Shown here: piece by piece, positions 23,648 to 31,553 of the stretch
How the letters are laid out: the number at the start of each line of letters is the position of its first letter
How positions within the stretch are numbered: position 1 is the stretch's first letter
Virus record (IMG/VR): IMGVR_UViG_3300003690_000039
Location: 1,087 to 32,639 of that record
Source: a virus
DNA length: 31,553 nucleotides
Strand: one strand, 5' to 3'
Notes under the pieces: generated by a model
Seen by the model: the letters and a program-made list of their open reading frames with translations, nothing else
Told to the model about the DNA's origin: nothing
The model's database searches: none
Translations under genes and position numbers: made by a program

Positions 23648-26600
23648 ATGCCCATGACCTACATGCAGCTCGCGAAAGAGCTAGCGGGCCAGGGCTACAC
23701 CAAGGAGGAGTTCGCTGCGGTGCTCAAGGAGCTGACCGGCGAGGACTACTACGCCGCCGACCCCAGCACCTACATCGAGGGTGACTTCACCACCGGCATG
23801 GAGGAGGGCACCACCCCGTTGCAATCGGGTCCGCCCATGGAAGAGGCTGGCCAGCGCAGCGTTACCGCAGAGCGCATCGAGCCGCGCCTTCAGTCGGTGA
23901 ATCCGACCTTCGACCTTCCCGCCGTGATGCAGATGCAGCAGGAGGAGGAGCGTCGCCGGGTCGAGGAGTGGCGAGCGCGGCAGATCGCGGCAGAAGAGCC
24001 GTCGCCTACGGAGTTCACATATCCGAGCGCGAACGTGGATCCCGCCACTGGAGAGCCGCGTTCGGTGATGACCCGCAGAGAGATCGCAACGTATCCGACT
24101 CACATGCAGCCATACCTGCTCGAGAGGTTCGGCTACCAGACGGTGGACCCTGGCGTGCGCCCCATGTCTACGCAGGAGCTCGCAGCGGCATCTGGGCGCC
24201 CCCCAGAGACGCTGGACTACCCAGAAGAGTACGCGCACACGCTGGCGGCCACAGAGGCGCTAGGGCAAGACCCTGAGAGCGTCTACAGGGAAGAGACTGC
24301 GCCCGAGCCAGAGCCCGAGCCAATGACGCCTGCGATGCCCATGCGCTACAACATCCCCCATCCCGCCACGTTCGAGGGCCCAGCCAAGCCCTCGCTGGAG
24401 GGGGAGTTGCCCTCTACGCTGGCTGAATACATGGAGGGCAAGCGCCTCATCGCTGGAGAGATAAGGGACGAGCCAGAGCCGATGCCTTCAGCCGTGGCTG
24501 ACTACATGGAGGGCAAGCGCCTGGTGGCTGGCCGGCTTGAAGACATCCCGTCAGCCGACTACCGGGGCGAAGACTACGTGACTCGCCTGGATGAGCCCGC
24601 CCCCGCCAGCGTTATGGCACCTATCGCTGAGATGAAGCGCAAGGGCGAGATCCGAGAGGAGTTCTACGAGAAGGCAGAGCGGCCCCCTGTTGGCCCCAGG
24701 GATCTGCTCAAGGCAGCGTTGGACCCGTTCGACTTCGCCGGGATGGTGATGGACAACAAGTCCCTCGAGGTCTGGAGCGAGGCCATGTGGGAGCGGTTCA
24801 TCCAGCTCTTCGAGGTGCCCGTTGAGAAGGCCATTGAGGGCGACCTGAGGCTTCAGCGGCTGCTCCGCCCAGAGGAGTGGGACAGCGACGACGACTTCGG
24901 GGTGTTCCTGCCGGGAATGTACGGCGACAACAAGCTGACCGCCGGGGATAGGCGCAACCTTGAGCGCCTATGGGACATACAAGACGCCGAGGTGATGGAG
25001 GCGATCGACGAGACCATGGTCAGCACCGAGGCCAAGGCCGCGCTATATCCAATCCTCACAAACGCCCGCAAGAGCGTGGGCAACCTGGCCAATGGACTCT
25101 GGGACATGGGCCTCTCGATCGTCGGCGGCAACATCCCCGACGCGGTCTGGCGCGAGATGGACTCCTCAGAGCGCAAGAGGATGCTCGAGGAGCAGGCCCA
25201 CGAGGCCATAGACGAGATGTTCGGCAAGGGGATGGCATCGTTCGTCATCACCGTACTGGCCAACCCCGGCGCAGCGGTGGAGGTCTTCCCGGCTGAGATC
25301 TCATTCATCGCCTACCGCCCCATGAAGGCGATGGCCAGGCCAGCCGGCAGGAAGTTCGTCGAGTCGATGGACCTCTTTCTGGAGTGGCAGGGCGCCAAGG
25401 GACCCAGAAGGGCAGCGGTGGCGACCGGCATCAAGCGGGCAGCGTCAGCCACCCAGCGCGCATTTGCAGACCCTGCCGCCCACTACACAAAGGGCGGGGA
25501 GGAGTTCCTTCAGAAGGCGGGGCCAGAGGCCATACTTGCCGAAGAGGCCATCACAGAGGGCTTCGATGTGGTCGCCAGATCGGTGGCGGAGGAGACGGCA
25601 GCGGGTCGCCCACCCGAGGTTATCGAGACGCCGCTCAGGCCCAGGTACGAGGGCGGCGGCCCCGTGAGGCCAGTGGCCGATGTCCCGAGCCCAAAGCATC
25701 CCACCACGTTTACGGCCAGGGCGACGGCTGGCGAGCCGCTGGTGCGTAAGGCAGACATCGCAGCCCAGTTGAAAGAGTGGCGCGGACACGAGGCGTGGCT
25801 TCTGGAGCAGCCCGAAGGGACAACCCTTACGTCGTCAGGATATAGGGAGTTCGTAGCGCCCGGTGAGGTGCCGATGGCAAGCCGGCCCATGAAGGGGTTT
25901 GCGCCAGAAGCCAGGATTGGCCTTACGCTGGAGCAGGTGCGAGCGGAGATATGGAAGCTCGAAGCGTTGCTTGAGGAGAGGGCGCCTTTGACCGTTCTTC
26001 CAGAGGCCGAGGTGCTACCGCTCGGTGCCGCTGAGAGGACAACGATACCGGAGCCCGTGCGCGTAGCAGAGCGGAAGAGGCTCGCAGACCCCACAGCCGA
26101 AGAGGCGCTCAGTAGCGCCGAGGGGATGATCGCGGAGATTGAGGGCGTCCAGGTGTGGGAGGGGCCGATAGCCGCGTTGCGAGAGGTCAAGGAGCAGGTA
26201 AGGCTTGCCGACCTGGAGCTCGCGGAGTTGCGCCAGTCCACCACGGAGCGGTTCACAAACCGCATGATCGACGAACTCGAGACGGTGCGCGGCGCCCTGG
26301 TGGAGTACGCCGACAACATCCTCCAGGACATTGCCAGCGAGGGTGACGCCGCCCTTATGAAAGGGGCGAAAGAGGTGATGGGGTCCGAGGCGTCCCCCCA
26401 GGTGCCCTCATCGGCTTGGGCGTGGGATAGGTACGAAGGGCGCACGGCCGACGTGGCCGCAGCCAAAGCACGCACCCCGTCCAAGACAGATCCGGTTGAG
26501 GCGGTGAGGGCGGCCATTGAGGAGCTCCAGGCGCGCAGGCCCGAACCCACCCCCGAAGCCCCGACCCCACGCGACACGATCTGGGCTCATCAACGCCGCG

Positions 26601-29600
26601 CCGCCGCACTCGCGGACGGACCAACCGGGTCTGGCGGCACGGTGTCCTTCCACGTGAGCGCCAAGGGCGGCATGAGGGCGGCAGCGGGCAAGAGGAAGGT
26701 CTCGACCGAGGCTCTCGAGGCCGGTGTGCTCGACTCAGTGGCCGGGCTGTCGGAGACGAGTTGGCCGCACACACCCAAGCGGCAGCTCGGCTACGAGTTC
26801 GAGGTTCACACGGTGCCCATCTCTTCGCAGACCGGCGGTTCGCTGGGCAAGTCGAGGAAGGTGGCGACGGCGAAGAGAGACCCGAAGCCGACCATCCTAC
26901 CGGACGAGGCGATGGGCATGATCCGAGACCTCACTGAGATCTTCGGTGAGGAGGGCGCCATCCTTCGCGGCATCGTCACAGAGGAGGGCCTGGCGCAGCA
27001 GGTTATCGCCGCCGTAGACATCGAGCTCGTCAACCAGTTCTCGAGCCCCAAGGGCCGGGCGACAGTGGTCGAGACGGTTGTAGAGACCGCGAACCAGTCC
27101 TTCTGGGGCGGCAAGATGCCGCGCAAGGTCAAGAAGGATATGGCGAAGACGGTTGCCGACACGCTCGAGGACGCAGCGGGCAGGCATCGCGGCGAGGGGG
27201 GCACATCCTCTGTCTTCAACCCGCTGTTTGAGCTACAGGGACCAGACGGCAGGATCGTCACCGTCAACGGACTGCGCGCACTGGCAAAGAAGCAGAAGGC
27301 AGACCCGGTCTTCCGGGCGAAGATCCAGAAGGAGGCGCTCGACTACGTGAGCCGGCGCATTGGTGCCCAGGCAAAGGCCAGGGGAGTGCAGGACGGCGTG
27401 ATGAGCGCCATCGTGAGAGACAGCGAGATCGTCGGCAAGACCGCGTACGCCATGTCGAGCGCGGCTGACCGGGCCACGATGCGCGCCCAGGCGTTGAAGG
27501 GGTCGAAGGAGGTACAGAAGCACACGTCTCTCAAGAACGAGCTGAACAACGCGAAGGCGAAGACGGGGAAAGAGCGGGACACCGCAAAGATCGACAGCCT
27601 GACCAAGAAGCTCGACGAGATGGAGGGGACAACGACCACGCCGGGGGTCGTCGACACCTACCTGAATGGGCTCATCGACAAGTATAGGCGCACTGGTGAC
27701 ATGCCATCGACGTGGCTCTTCGGTGACGCCCTCGAGCACGCATGGAACCGATTGCAAACAAGTCGCCCCGGCGCTCCACTGTCGGGGCTCTGGATGCTCA
27801 GAGAGCACCTCAGACCGCGCAACGCAACCAAGGTGTTCGGGTCTGGATTGACCGCCGACCAGGCACTCATGTCCTCATACTTCGGGTTCACAAAGCCATC
27901 GGCACAGGCGCAGGCCGCCTTCCGTCGCGCCGCCGCAAAGCCCTTTACCGACATCACCACCGCCATGCCTGACAGGTGGATGAGCAAGCCGCTCTACAAG
28001 GTCTCCGAGCTCATGGCGCGGGACGCTGGTGTGCTCCCTGCGATGGGGTGGCTCAAGGGGATCGAGAAGTACTGGCGCGCAGTCAAGCTCGGCAAGGTGG
28101 CAGGCAACCCCGGCTCGCATGTGATGGCCCTGGGGGCCAACACGATCGTGCAGATGCAGAGGCGTGGGGATATGTTCATCGCCGCCAAGGCCGCAGGCAG
28201 CCTGGTTGACTACATGCGCTTCAAGGCGGGGCTGAAGACGCTGGTCGATCCACAGATCTACCGCAGCCTGGAGCACAGTGGGCGCATATCTGGCTCGATG
28301 GTCAAGGGTGAGATCGACGCCAACATGCGCCGCTGGCTCGAAGACCCAGAGTTCGCCACCAGGGACTGGGCTGGCGACTTTATGACCGCTGGCATCGGGC
28401 GTCGGGTCTATGACTGGTGGGACACCATGTTCAAGATCGAGGACGGGGTAAACCAGTGGCACCGGCGCATGAAGGAGTGGGATAGCCTCCCGGCTGGCAC
28501 CGCAAAGAACCCCATCGAGTACCACTTCCCGGTCGGCAGGTCGCTCGAGATAAAGGCGCAGAAGATCAACGGCAAGATGGTGGTCGACGGCCGCGTGCTG
28601 ACCGACGCGCAGTTCCGGCACATGATGGGCCGTGCAGCCATGGAGCCGGGCGCGAGGTGGGCGGTCGACTTCAAGGTCGTGCCGCTGCTGGCGATATTCA
28701 AGCGCAACTTCCCGCTGCTCGACATGATGCTGAGTGACTTCTCCACCTGGCGCATCGTGACCGACACCTTCCCCTTCTTCAAAGATGGCATCTGGGGTGA
28801 GATTATGTTGGGCGCCACCCCTCGCGGCTACGTGAGCCACCTGCCTCTGCGGCTCAAGCGTGCGGGTGAGATGGCCACCACCAACATGTTGAGGACCATG
28901 ACGACCGCTGCCCTTTCGCAGCGCGTGAGCGGCGAAGACCATCAGATGATGCGCGCCATGCTCAATAGATATGGGGCTGCGAGCCCCGTCTACTCCATCT
29001 CCGCGACCGCCGACCCGCGTGTCTTCAGCGTTATGAACGGCACCTCATTCTCCGTCCACGAGAGCGTGGAGCGGTGGCTCCGTACCGCCGAGGCGCTTGC
29101 GTATACGGCGCCCTCGAGGGGGCACTACGGGGAAACCATCCAGGAGTGGCTCGGCTTTGTGAAGCCAGACGCCACCATAGAGCTCCCAGGCGCCAAGAGG
29201 GGAGATGAGCCAGACACTGAGATGATGCTGCTGCTGTCGGATGATGAGATGGCCAAGCTGTCTCCAGCGAAGCGGCGCCACATTGAGGCATCGAAGGCCT
29301 ACTGGATAGACAACGCGAAGACCGGCGGCATGGGCAGAAAGGCGTCCATGGGGCTCTTCTACATGGAAGGCAACATCTACATAAACATGTTCCTCGACTT
29401 CCTCTTTGAGACCCGCAAGGAAGCGGAGATGGGCCCGAAGCTGGCCGTCGCTGATACCCTCATCCGTTCGTTGGCGCCCAGGTGGGCTGCGGCTGCCATG
29501 TACTACGGCCTCGAGACCAAGCGAGAGGGGGACATCGAGAAGTACCGCGATGCGATGGAGGTGCTCCAGAAGGAGGAGGACCGCATTGAGGCCATCCCAG

Positions 29601-30334
29601 AGGACGAGCGCACGCAGAAGGAGAGGGACAGCCTCAAGAGGATCCTCGACCCAGCGAGAAGGAAGGATCTCCAGACGAAGTACCTGTCCTTCGCCAAGGA
29701 TGTGGAGGCGCTCACCAGAGAGGAGTACAGAGCCGAGGCCATCTTGGGTGCGCTCGATCCGTCCCTGGCCGAAGGGCCGCTGCGGCGGGCAGCACAACGC
29801 ACCCTGCACTCGCCCGTCTTTGTGGCGGCGTGGCACCGCTTCAACACCGACCCCAAGAGCAAGAGGAAGGTGAAGGAGCGGGAGGGCATGAAGGCCGTGG
29901 GGTTCCAGTTCAAGGGCACCGCTATCAATGGGCTCATCGACCGCGCAACCCGGCAGTTCGGGCGCGGAGCGGCAGACGCCGAGGCGATCCATCGCACGGC
30001 CACCCGCGCTGGCGACAGGCCGGTCTTTGAGGGTAGTACGGCCCACGAGTACGCCTATGAGGTGGGCGAGAAGATCAAGTCCCTCACGCAGCTCTACCGT
30101 GAGATCCTGCTCGAAGAGGCAGAGGGGATGCAGGGCCGCTGGGACGAGATGTTCGGCAAGCTCGAGCTCAAGGCGCAACAGAAGGGTCAAGAGGACGCTC
30201 CGTTCGGCCTCGACGCGGCGTCAATCCCCACCGACCCGGCGAGTCCAGACAGAGAGATACCGCTGGAGGGGTGGACCAAAGAGCCCGACATCAGGAAGAG
30301 GTTCGAGAAGCCCGAGCAATACTACCCCTTCTAG
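23648..30334 (+). CDS. Giant internal virion/polyvalent protein (2228 aa)
   Basis: This gene takes up a fifth of the window. Residues 1-330 are acidic and Pro-rich, with two 25-residue-spaced copies of an EYMEGKRLIAG-like unit (from residues 259 and 284). Residues about 500-1330 are helical with Pro/Glu-rich linkers. Residues about 1400-1800 look most conserved: WRAVKLGKVAGNPGSHVMAL near 1475, YDWWDTMFKIEDGVNQW near 1588 and FKRNFPLLDMMLSDFSTW near 1683. These resemble domains of large phage 'polyvalent' ejected proteins, a comparison from memory. No transglycosylase, protease or polymerase motif was found by eye. The T7 equivalent, gp16, is about 1300 residues, so this one is unusually long. 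ATG 23648 is four bases after the previous stop. Confidence 0.65.
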   Translation: MPMTYMQLAKELAGQGYTKEEFAAVLKELTGEDYYAADPSTYIEGDFTTGMEEGTTPLQSGPPMEEAGQRSVTAERIEPRLQSVNPTFDLPAVMQMQQEEERRRVEEWRARQIAAEEPSPTEFTYPSANVDPATGEPRSVMTRREIATYPTHMQPYLLERFGYQTVDPGVRPMSTQELAAASGRPPETLDYPEEYAHTLAATEALGQDPESVYREETAPEPEPEPMTPAMPMRYNIPHPATFEGPAKPSLEGELPSTLAEYMEGKRLIAGEIRDEPEPMPSAVADYMEGKRLVAGRLEDIPSADYRGEDYVTRLDEPAPASVMAPIAEMKRKGEIREEFYEKAERPPVGPRDLLKAALDPFDFAGMVMDNKSLEVWSEAMWERFIQLFEVPVEKAIEGDLRLQRLLRPEEWDSDDDFGVFLPGMYGDNKLTAGDRRNLERLWDIQDAEVMEAIDETMVSTEAKAALYPILTNARKSVGNLANGLWDMGLSIVGGNIPDAVWREMDSSERKRMLEEQAHEAIDEMFGKGMASFVITVLANPGAAVEVFPAEISFIAYRPMKAMARPAGRKFVESMDLFLEWQGAKGPRRAAVATGIKRAASATQRAFADPAAHYTKGGEEFLQKAGPEAILAEEAITEGFDVVARSVAEETAAGRPPEVIETPLRPRYEGGGPVRPVADVPSPKHPTTFTARATAGEPLVRKADIAAQLKEWRGHEAWLLEQPEGTTLTSSGYREFVAPGEVPMASRPMKGFAPEARIGLTLEQVRAEIWKLEALLEERAPLTVLPEAEVLPLGAAERTTIPEPVRVAERKRLADPTAEEALSSAEGMIAEIEGVQVWEGPIAALREVKEQVRLADLELAELRQSTTERFTNRMIDELETVRGALVEYADNILQDIASEGDAALMKGAKEVMGSEASPQVPSSAWAWDRYEGRTADVAAAKARTPSKTDPVEAVRAAIEELQARRPEPTPEAPTPRDTIWAHQRRAAALADGPTGSGGTVSFHVSAKGGMRAAAGKRKVSTEALEAGVLDSVAGLSETSWPHTPKRQLGYEFEVHTVPISSQTGGSLGKSRKVATAKRDPKPTILPDEAMGMIRDLTEIFGEEGAILRGIVTEEGLAQQVIAAVDIELVNQFSSPKGRATVVETVVETANQSFWGGKMPRKVKKDMAKTVADTLEDAAGRHRGEGGTSSVFNPLFELQGPDGRIVTVNGLRALAKKQKADPVFRAKIQKEALDYVSRRIGAQAKARGVQDGVMSAIVRDSEIVGKTAYAMSSAADRATMRAQALKGSKEVQKHTSLKNELNNAKAKTGKERDTAKIDSLTKKLDEMEGTTTTPGVVDTYLNGLIDKYRRTGDMPSTWLFGDALEHAWNRLQTSRPGAPLSGLWMLREHLRPRNATKVFGSGLTADQALMSSYFGFTKPSAQAQAAFRRAAAKPFTDITTAMPDRWMSKPLYKVSELMARDAGVLPAMGWLKGIEKYWRAVKLGKVAGNPGSHVMALGANTIVQMQRRGDMFIAAKAAGSLVDYMRFKAGLKTLVDPQIYRSLEHSGRISGSMVKGEIDANMRRWLEDPEFATRDWAGDFMTAGIGRRVYDWWDTMFKIEDGVNQWHRRMKEWDSLPAGTAKNPIEYHFPVGRSLEIKAQKINGKMVVDGRVLTDAQFRHMMGRAAMEPGARWAVDFKVVPLLAIFKRNFPLLDMMLSDFSTWRIVTDTFPFFKDGIWGEIMLGATPRGYVSHLPLRLKRAGEMATTNMLRTMTTAALSQRVSGEDHQMMRAMLNRYGAASPVYSISATADPRVFSVMNGTSFSVHESVERWLRTAEALAYTAPSRGHYGETIQEWLGFVKPDATIELPGAKRGDEPDTEMMLLLSDDEMAKLSPAKRRHIEASKAYWIDNAKTGGMGRKASMGLFYMEGNIYINMFLDFLFETRKEAEMGPKLAVADTLIRSLAPRWAAAAMYYGLETKREGDIEKYRDAMEVLQKEEDRIEAIPEDERTQKERDSLKRILDPARRKDLQTKYLSFAKDVEALTREEYRAEAILGALDPSLAEGPLRRAAQRTLHSPVFVAAWHRFNTDPKSKRKVKEREGMKAVGFQFKGTAINGLIDRATRQFGRGAADAEAIHRTATRAGDRPVFEGSTAHEYAYEVGEKIKSLTQLYREILLEEAEGMQGRWDEMFGKLELKAQQKGQEDAPFGLDAASIPTDPASPDREIPLEGWTKEPDIRKRFEKPEQYYPF
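24422..24535 (+). repeat. Two-copy 75-bp-spaced repeat inside the giant gene
   Basis: Copies begin at 24422 and 24497 and encode AEYMEGKRLIAGE and ADYMEGKRLVAGR. Twenty bases (TACATGGAGGGCAAGCGCCT) are identical. The offset is exactly 25 codons, and both copies are followed by acidic residues and proline. This looks like an internal duplication of a short binding motif in the disordered N-terminal part of the protein. Confidence 0.8.
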
Positions 30335-30364
30335 TGGTCAACAGCAGCGCGACAAGGTAAACCC

Positions 30365-30382
30365 GTCACACCAAGGAGTGAC
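30365..30382 (+). promoter_or_regulatory. Small hairpin holding the ribosome site of the next gene
   Basis: GTCAC (30365-30369) and GTGAC (30378-30382) form a 5-bp stem whose loop and first stem base hold AAGGAG, the ribosome site of ATG 30385. It lies in one of the few longer intergenic gaps (50 bases) of the late operon. The stem is short, so regulation is possible rather than shown. Confidence 0.3.
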
Positions 30383-30384
30383 AC

Positions 30385-30711
30385 ATGAGCAGTCCACAAC
30401 AGCCCCTGTACTGGGACACCGTCAGGCAGACCCTCGCAGCCGGCACCGCCTACAAGGTCAACCTGCCCAGCGGGACGATAGACTGGACGGTCGTAAACGC
30501 CAGCGCATCCACGATCGGCATTGCCGGCACGGCGGCCACCATTGCGTCGCCACACCTCGCCGTCGTGAGCTTGGATGCCGCGTCTGGCAAGGGGCAGGAG
30601 TTGTACTTGGCTAACGCCACGGGCGGTGGGCTGACAATCGTGGTCAGTTGGATCCGCCCAGGGCGCCAGCCTACAGCCGACGCTGGCGTGACGACGTTCA
30701 CCGCGCTCTAG
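30385..30711 (+). CDS. Small beta-rich virion-type protein (108 aa)
   Basis: This 108-residue protein is composed mainly of alternating hydrophobic and small residues (for instance IDWTVVNASASTIGIAGTAA and GGGLTIVVSWI), the pattern of a beta-sandwich. It has no signal peptide, Cys or catalytic motif. Small proteins of this type in phages are often decoration proteins or tail tip parts, but the location between the ejection genes and lysis genes fits neither exactly, so no function is given. The start ATG 30385 has AAGGAG 6 bases upstream. The stop TAG overlaps the GTG start of the endolysin by one base. Confidence 0.6.
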   Translation: MSSPQQPLYWDTVRQTLAAGTAYKVNLPSGTIDWTVVNASASTIGIAGTAATIASPHLAVVSLDAASGKGQELYLANATGGGLTIVVSWIRPGRQPTADAGVTTFTAL

Positions 30712-31277
30712 TGGACGGCACCACCCCAGAGGCTCTGGCGAGCTACGCCGAGTCATGGCTTGGGGTCAAAGAGAAGACCAGCAACCGTGGCCCAGAGGTC
30801 GACTTCTTTGTGCGGGTGGCGGGTGGCAGGCCGGGTGCCAGGCCCCCATGGTGTGCGTACTTTGTCACCTTCTGCTGTGACGCGCTGCGACGGATGGGTC
30901 TGGACCTTCACGAGGTCAGGACGGGGCGAGCCGTGAACCACTGGCTCAAGGCTGACGAGTCCAGGCGCATCGCTCGAGACGACATCTGGGGCATCGAGGA
31001 TCCTCGCGGCCTCATCTACGTCCGCACCCGCACATCCAAGCCCGTCAACGACGCCAACAAGGTCCGCCGAGGCATCTCGCGCACCGGGCATGTCGGTCTG
31101 GTTCTGGAGGTAGATAGAGAGGCCGGTACCATCACAGGGATCGCCGGGAACAGTTCTTCAGCAGGCCACTCCGCAGGCGGCGGGGCGGTATGCAATGAGA
31201 CCATCACCAAGGACGGGAGAGCCTACGATCGCATCGTCGGCTTCATCTCCGTCGTCGACATACCGGAGGAGATATGA
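30711..31277 (+). CDS. Endolysin, CHAP-type cysteine peptidase/amidase
   Basis: This 188-residue protein is predicted to cleave peptidoglycan at lysis. It has the CHAP/NlpC-like layout. An N-terminal helix precedes the catalytic cysteine in PPWCAYFVTFC (C48). The catalytic histidine is in TGHVGLVLEVD (H127), and a polar third residue lies in IAGNSSS (N147). There is no signal peptide, so export would need a holin; no clear holin is in the window. No separate cell-wall-binding domain is present, as is usual for endolysins of phages of Gram-negative hosts. The start is GTG 30711, which shares a base with the preceding stop (TAGTG); TTG 30648 in frame is an alternative with no better ribosome site. 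Confidence 0.8.
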   Translation: MDGTTPEALASYAESWLGVKEKTSNRGPEVDFFVRVAGGRPGARPPWCAYFVTFCCDALRRMGLDLHEVRTGRAVNHWLKADESRRIARDDIWGIEDPRGLIYVRTRTSKPVNDANKVRRGISRTGHVGLVLEVDREAGTITGIAGNSSSAGHSAGGGAVCNETITKDGRAYDRIVGFISVVDIPEEI

Positions 31278-31553
31278 ATCGAAGAATCCTGAGCGCCGTG
31301 TGCGTGCTGCTCATGCTCGTCGCCACAGGCTGCGGCTCAACCTACACCCTGAAGAAGGGCGGCTGGGTCATCGAGAAGGATGTCGAGAAGGGCACCTGCC
31401 TGACCGTCCACGGCGACAACGACCCAGAGGTGGTGGTGGTCTGCATCATGGCGCCAGAGCCGGTGAAGCTCCCGAAGTCCGTACTCGAGGCCGCGTGCCC
31501 GAAGTGCGCCGAGTGCCCGGCCCCGGTTGAGGAGAAGACTGATGGCGCTGACT
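31274..31553 (+). CDS. Lipoprotein, possible outer-membrane spanin (cut by window end)
   Basis: The gene starts at ATG 31274 (ATGA overlap with the endolysin, GGAGGA upstream) and remains open to the end of the window, giving at least 93 residues. A basic N-terminus (MNRR), a hydrophobic stretch and ATGC with Cys20 form a lipoprotein signal, although -3 is Ala rather than the usual Leu. The mature part has four further Cys residues before or in CPKCAECPAP, and a Pro/Glu-rich end. Position after an endolysin and small lipoprotein character suit an Rz1-like spanin that fuses the membranes at lysis. A superinfection-exclusion lipoprotein would look similar. The 3' end is missing. Confidence 0.6.
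   Translation, partial: MNRRILSAVCVLLMLVATGCGSTYTLKKGGWVIEKDVEKGTCLTVHGDNDPEVVVVCIMAPEPVKLPKSVLEAACPKCAECPAPVEEKTDGAD
31542..31553 (+). CDS. Possible start of next gene, overlapping the lipoprotein
   Basis: ATG 31542 is preceded by GAGGAGAAG about 5 bases upstream, a good ribosome site, and lies in another frame than the lipoprotein. Only four codons are inside the window, so the product is unknown. If real, it gives overlapping genes of the kind seen for nested spanin pairs. Confidence 0.3.

Noticed and set aside
27875-30190. Leftward open frames of 355 and 381 residues opposite the giant gene
   Set aside because: Composition is His/Arg/Leu-rich like other antisense shadows here. The rightward giant frame is continuous through both.
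1-31553. tRNA, rRNA, CRISPR array, integrase or insertion sequence
   Set aside because: No cloverleaf with a T-loop signature, regularly spaced repeats, recombinase motifs or transposase-like terminal repeats were found by eye. A tool-based scan was not possible.

Overview
The window is a tailed-phage genome segment (or a prophage/metagenomic phage contig). It is GC-rich and almost fully coding, with genes joined by ATGA, TAATG and TTGA stop/start overlaps. A lipoprotein follows the endolysin gene, which points to a Gram-negative host. No sheath, tape measure or long-tail genes are seen. The tail-hub-like protein and three large consecutive proteins in the position of ejection (internal virion) proteins instead suggest a podovirus-type particle. 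No DNA or RNA polymerase, integrase, tRNA or CRISPR is visible, so the lineage cannot be named from this window.

Layout. Positions 1-658 are non-coding and dense in inverted repeats. Positions 659-1468 (+) encode a protein with two putative DNA-binding domains. Positions 1471-2697 hold a leftward island of three small unknown genes. The island ends 2 bp from the rightward gene and starts 14 bp from the divergent rightward operon. Positions 2712-5410 (+) are a DNA-transaction cassette: N6-adenine methyltransferase, zinc-binding DnaC-like AAA+ ATPase, a Mom-like GNAT-fold DNA-modification protein broken by a frameshift in a G8 run, an XRE regulator and a PDDEXK nuclease. Positions 5388-6094 hold two small unknown genes that lead into the packaging and virion module.

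The virion module (6075-30711) runs: terminase small and large subunits, scaffold, major capsid protein, a strong hairpin terminator, two small membrane-type proteins, portal, head-tail connector, a 1005-residue tail hub/nozzle-like protein, a beta-helix protein, two tail appendage-type proteins, three ejection-protein-like genes of 404, 679 and 2228 residues, and a small beta-rich protein. Lysis follows with a CHAP-type endolysin and a lipoprotein that resembles an outer-membrane spanin and is cut by the window end.

Functionally, the first 5.4 kb looks like a regulation, replication and anti-restriction segment. The remainder is one long, translationally coupled late operon. The most notable items are the frameshifted Mom-like gene beside a methyltransferase, the back-to-back Shine-Dalgarno sites between the divergent operons, a possible pseudoknotted RNA in the leader, and the giant 2228-residue protein.
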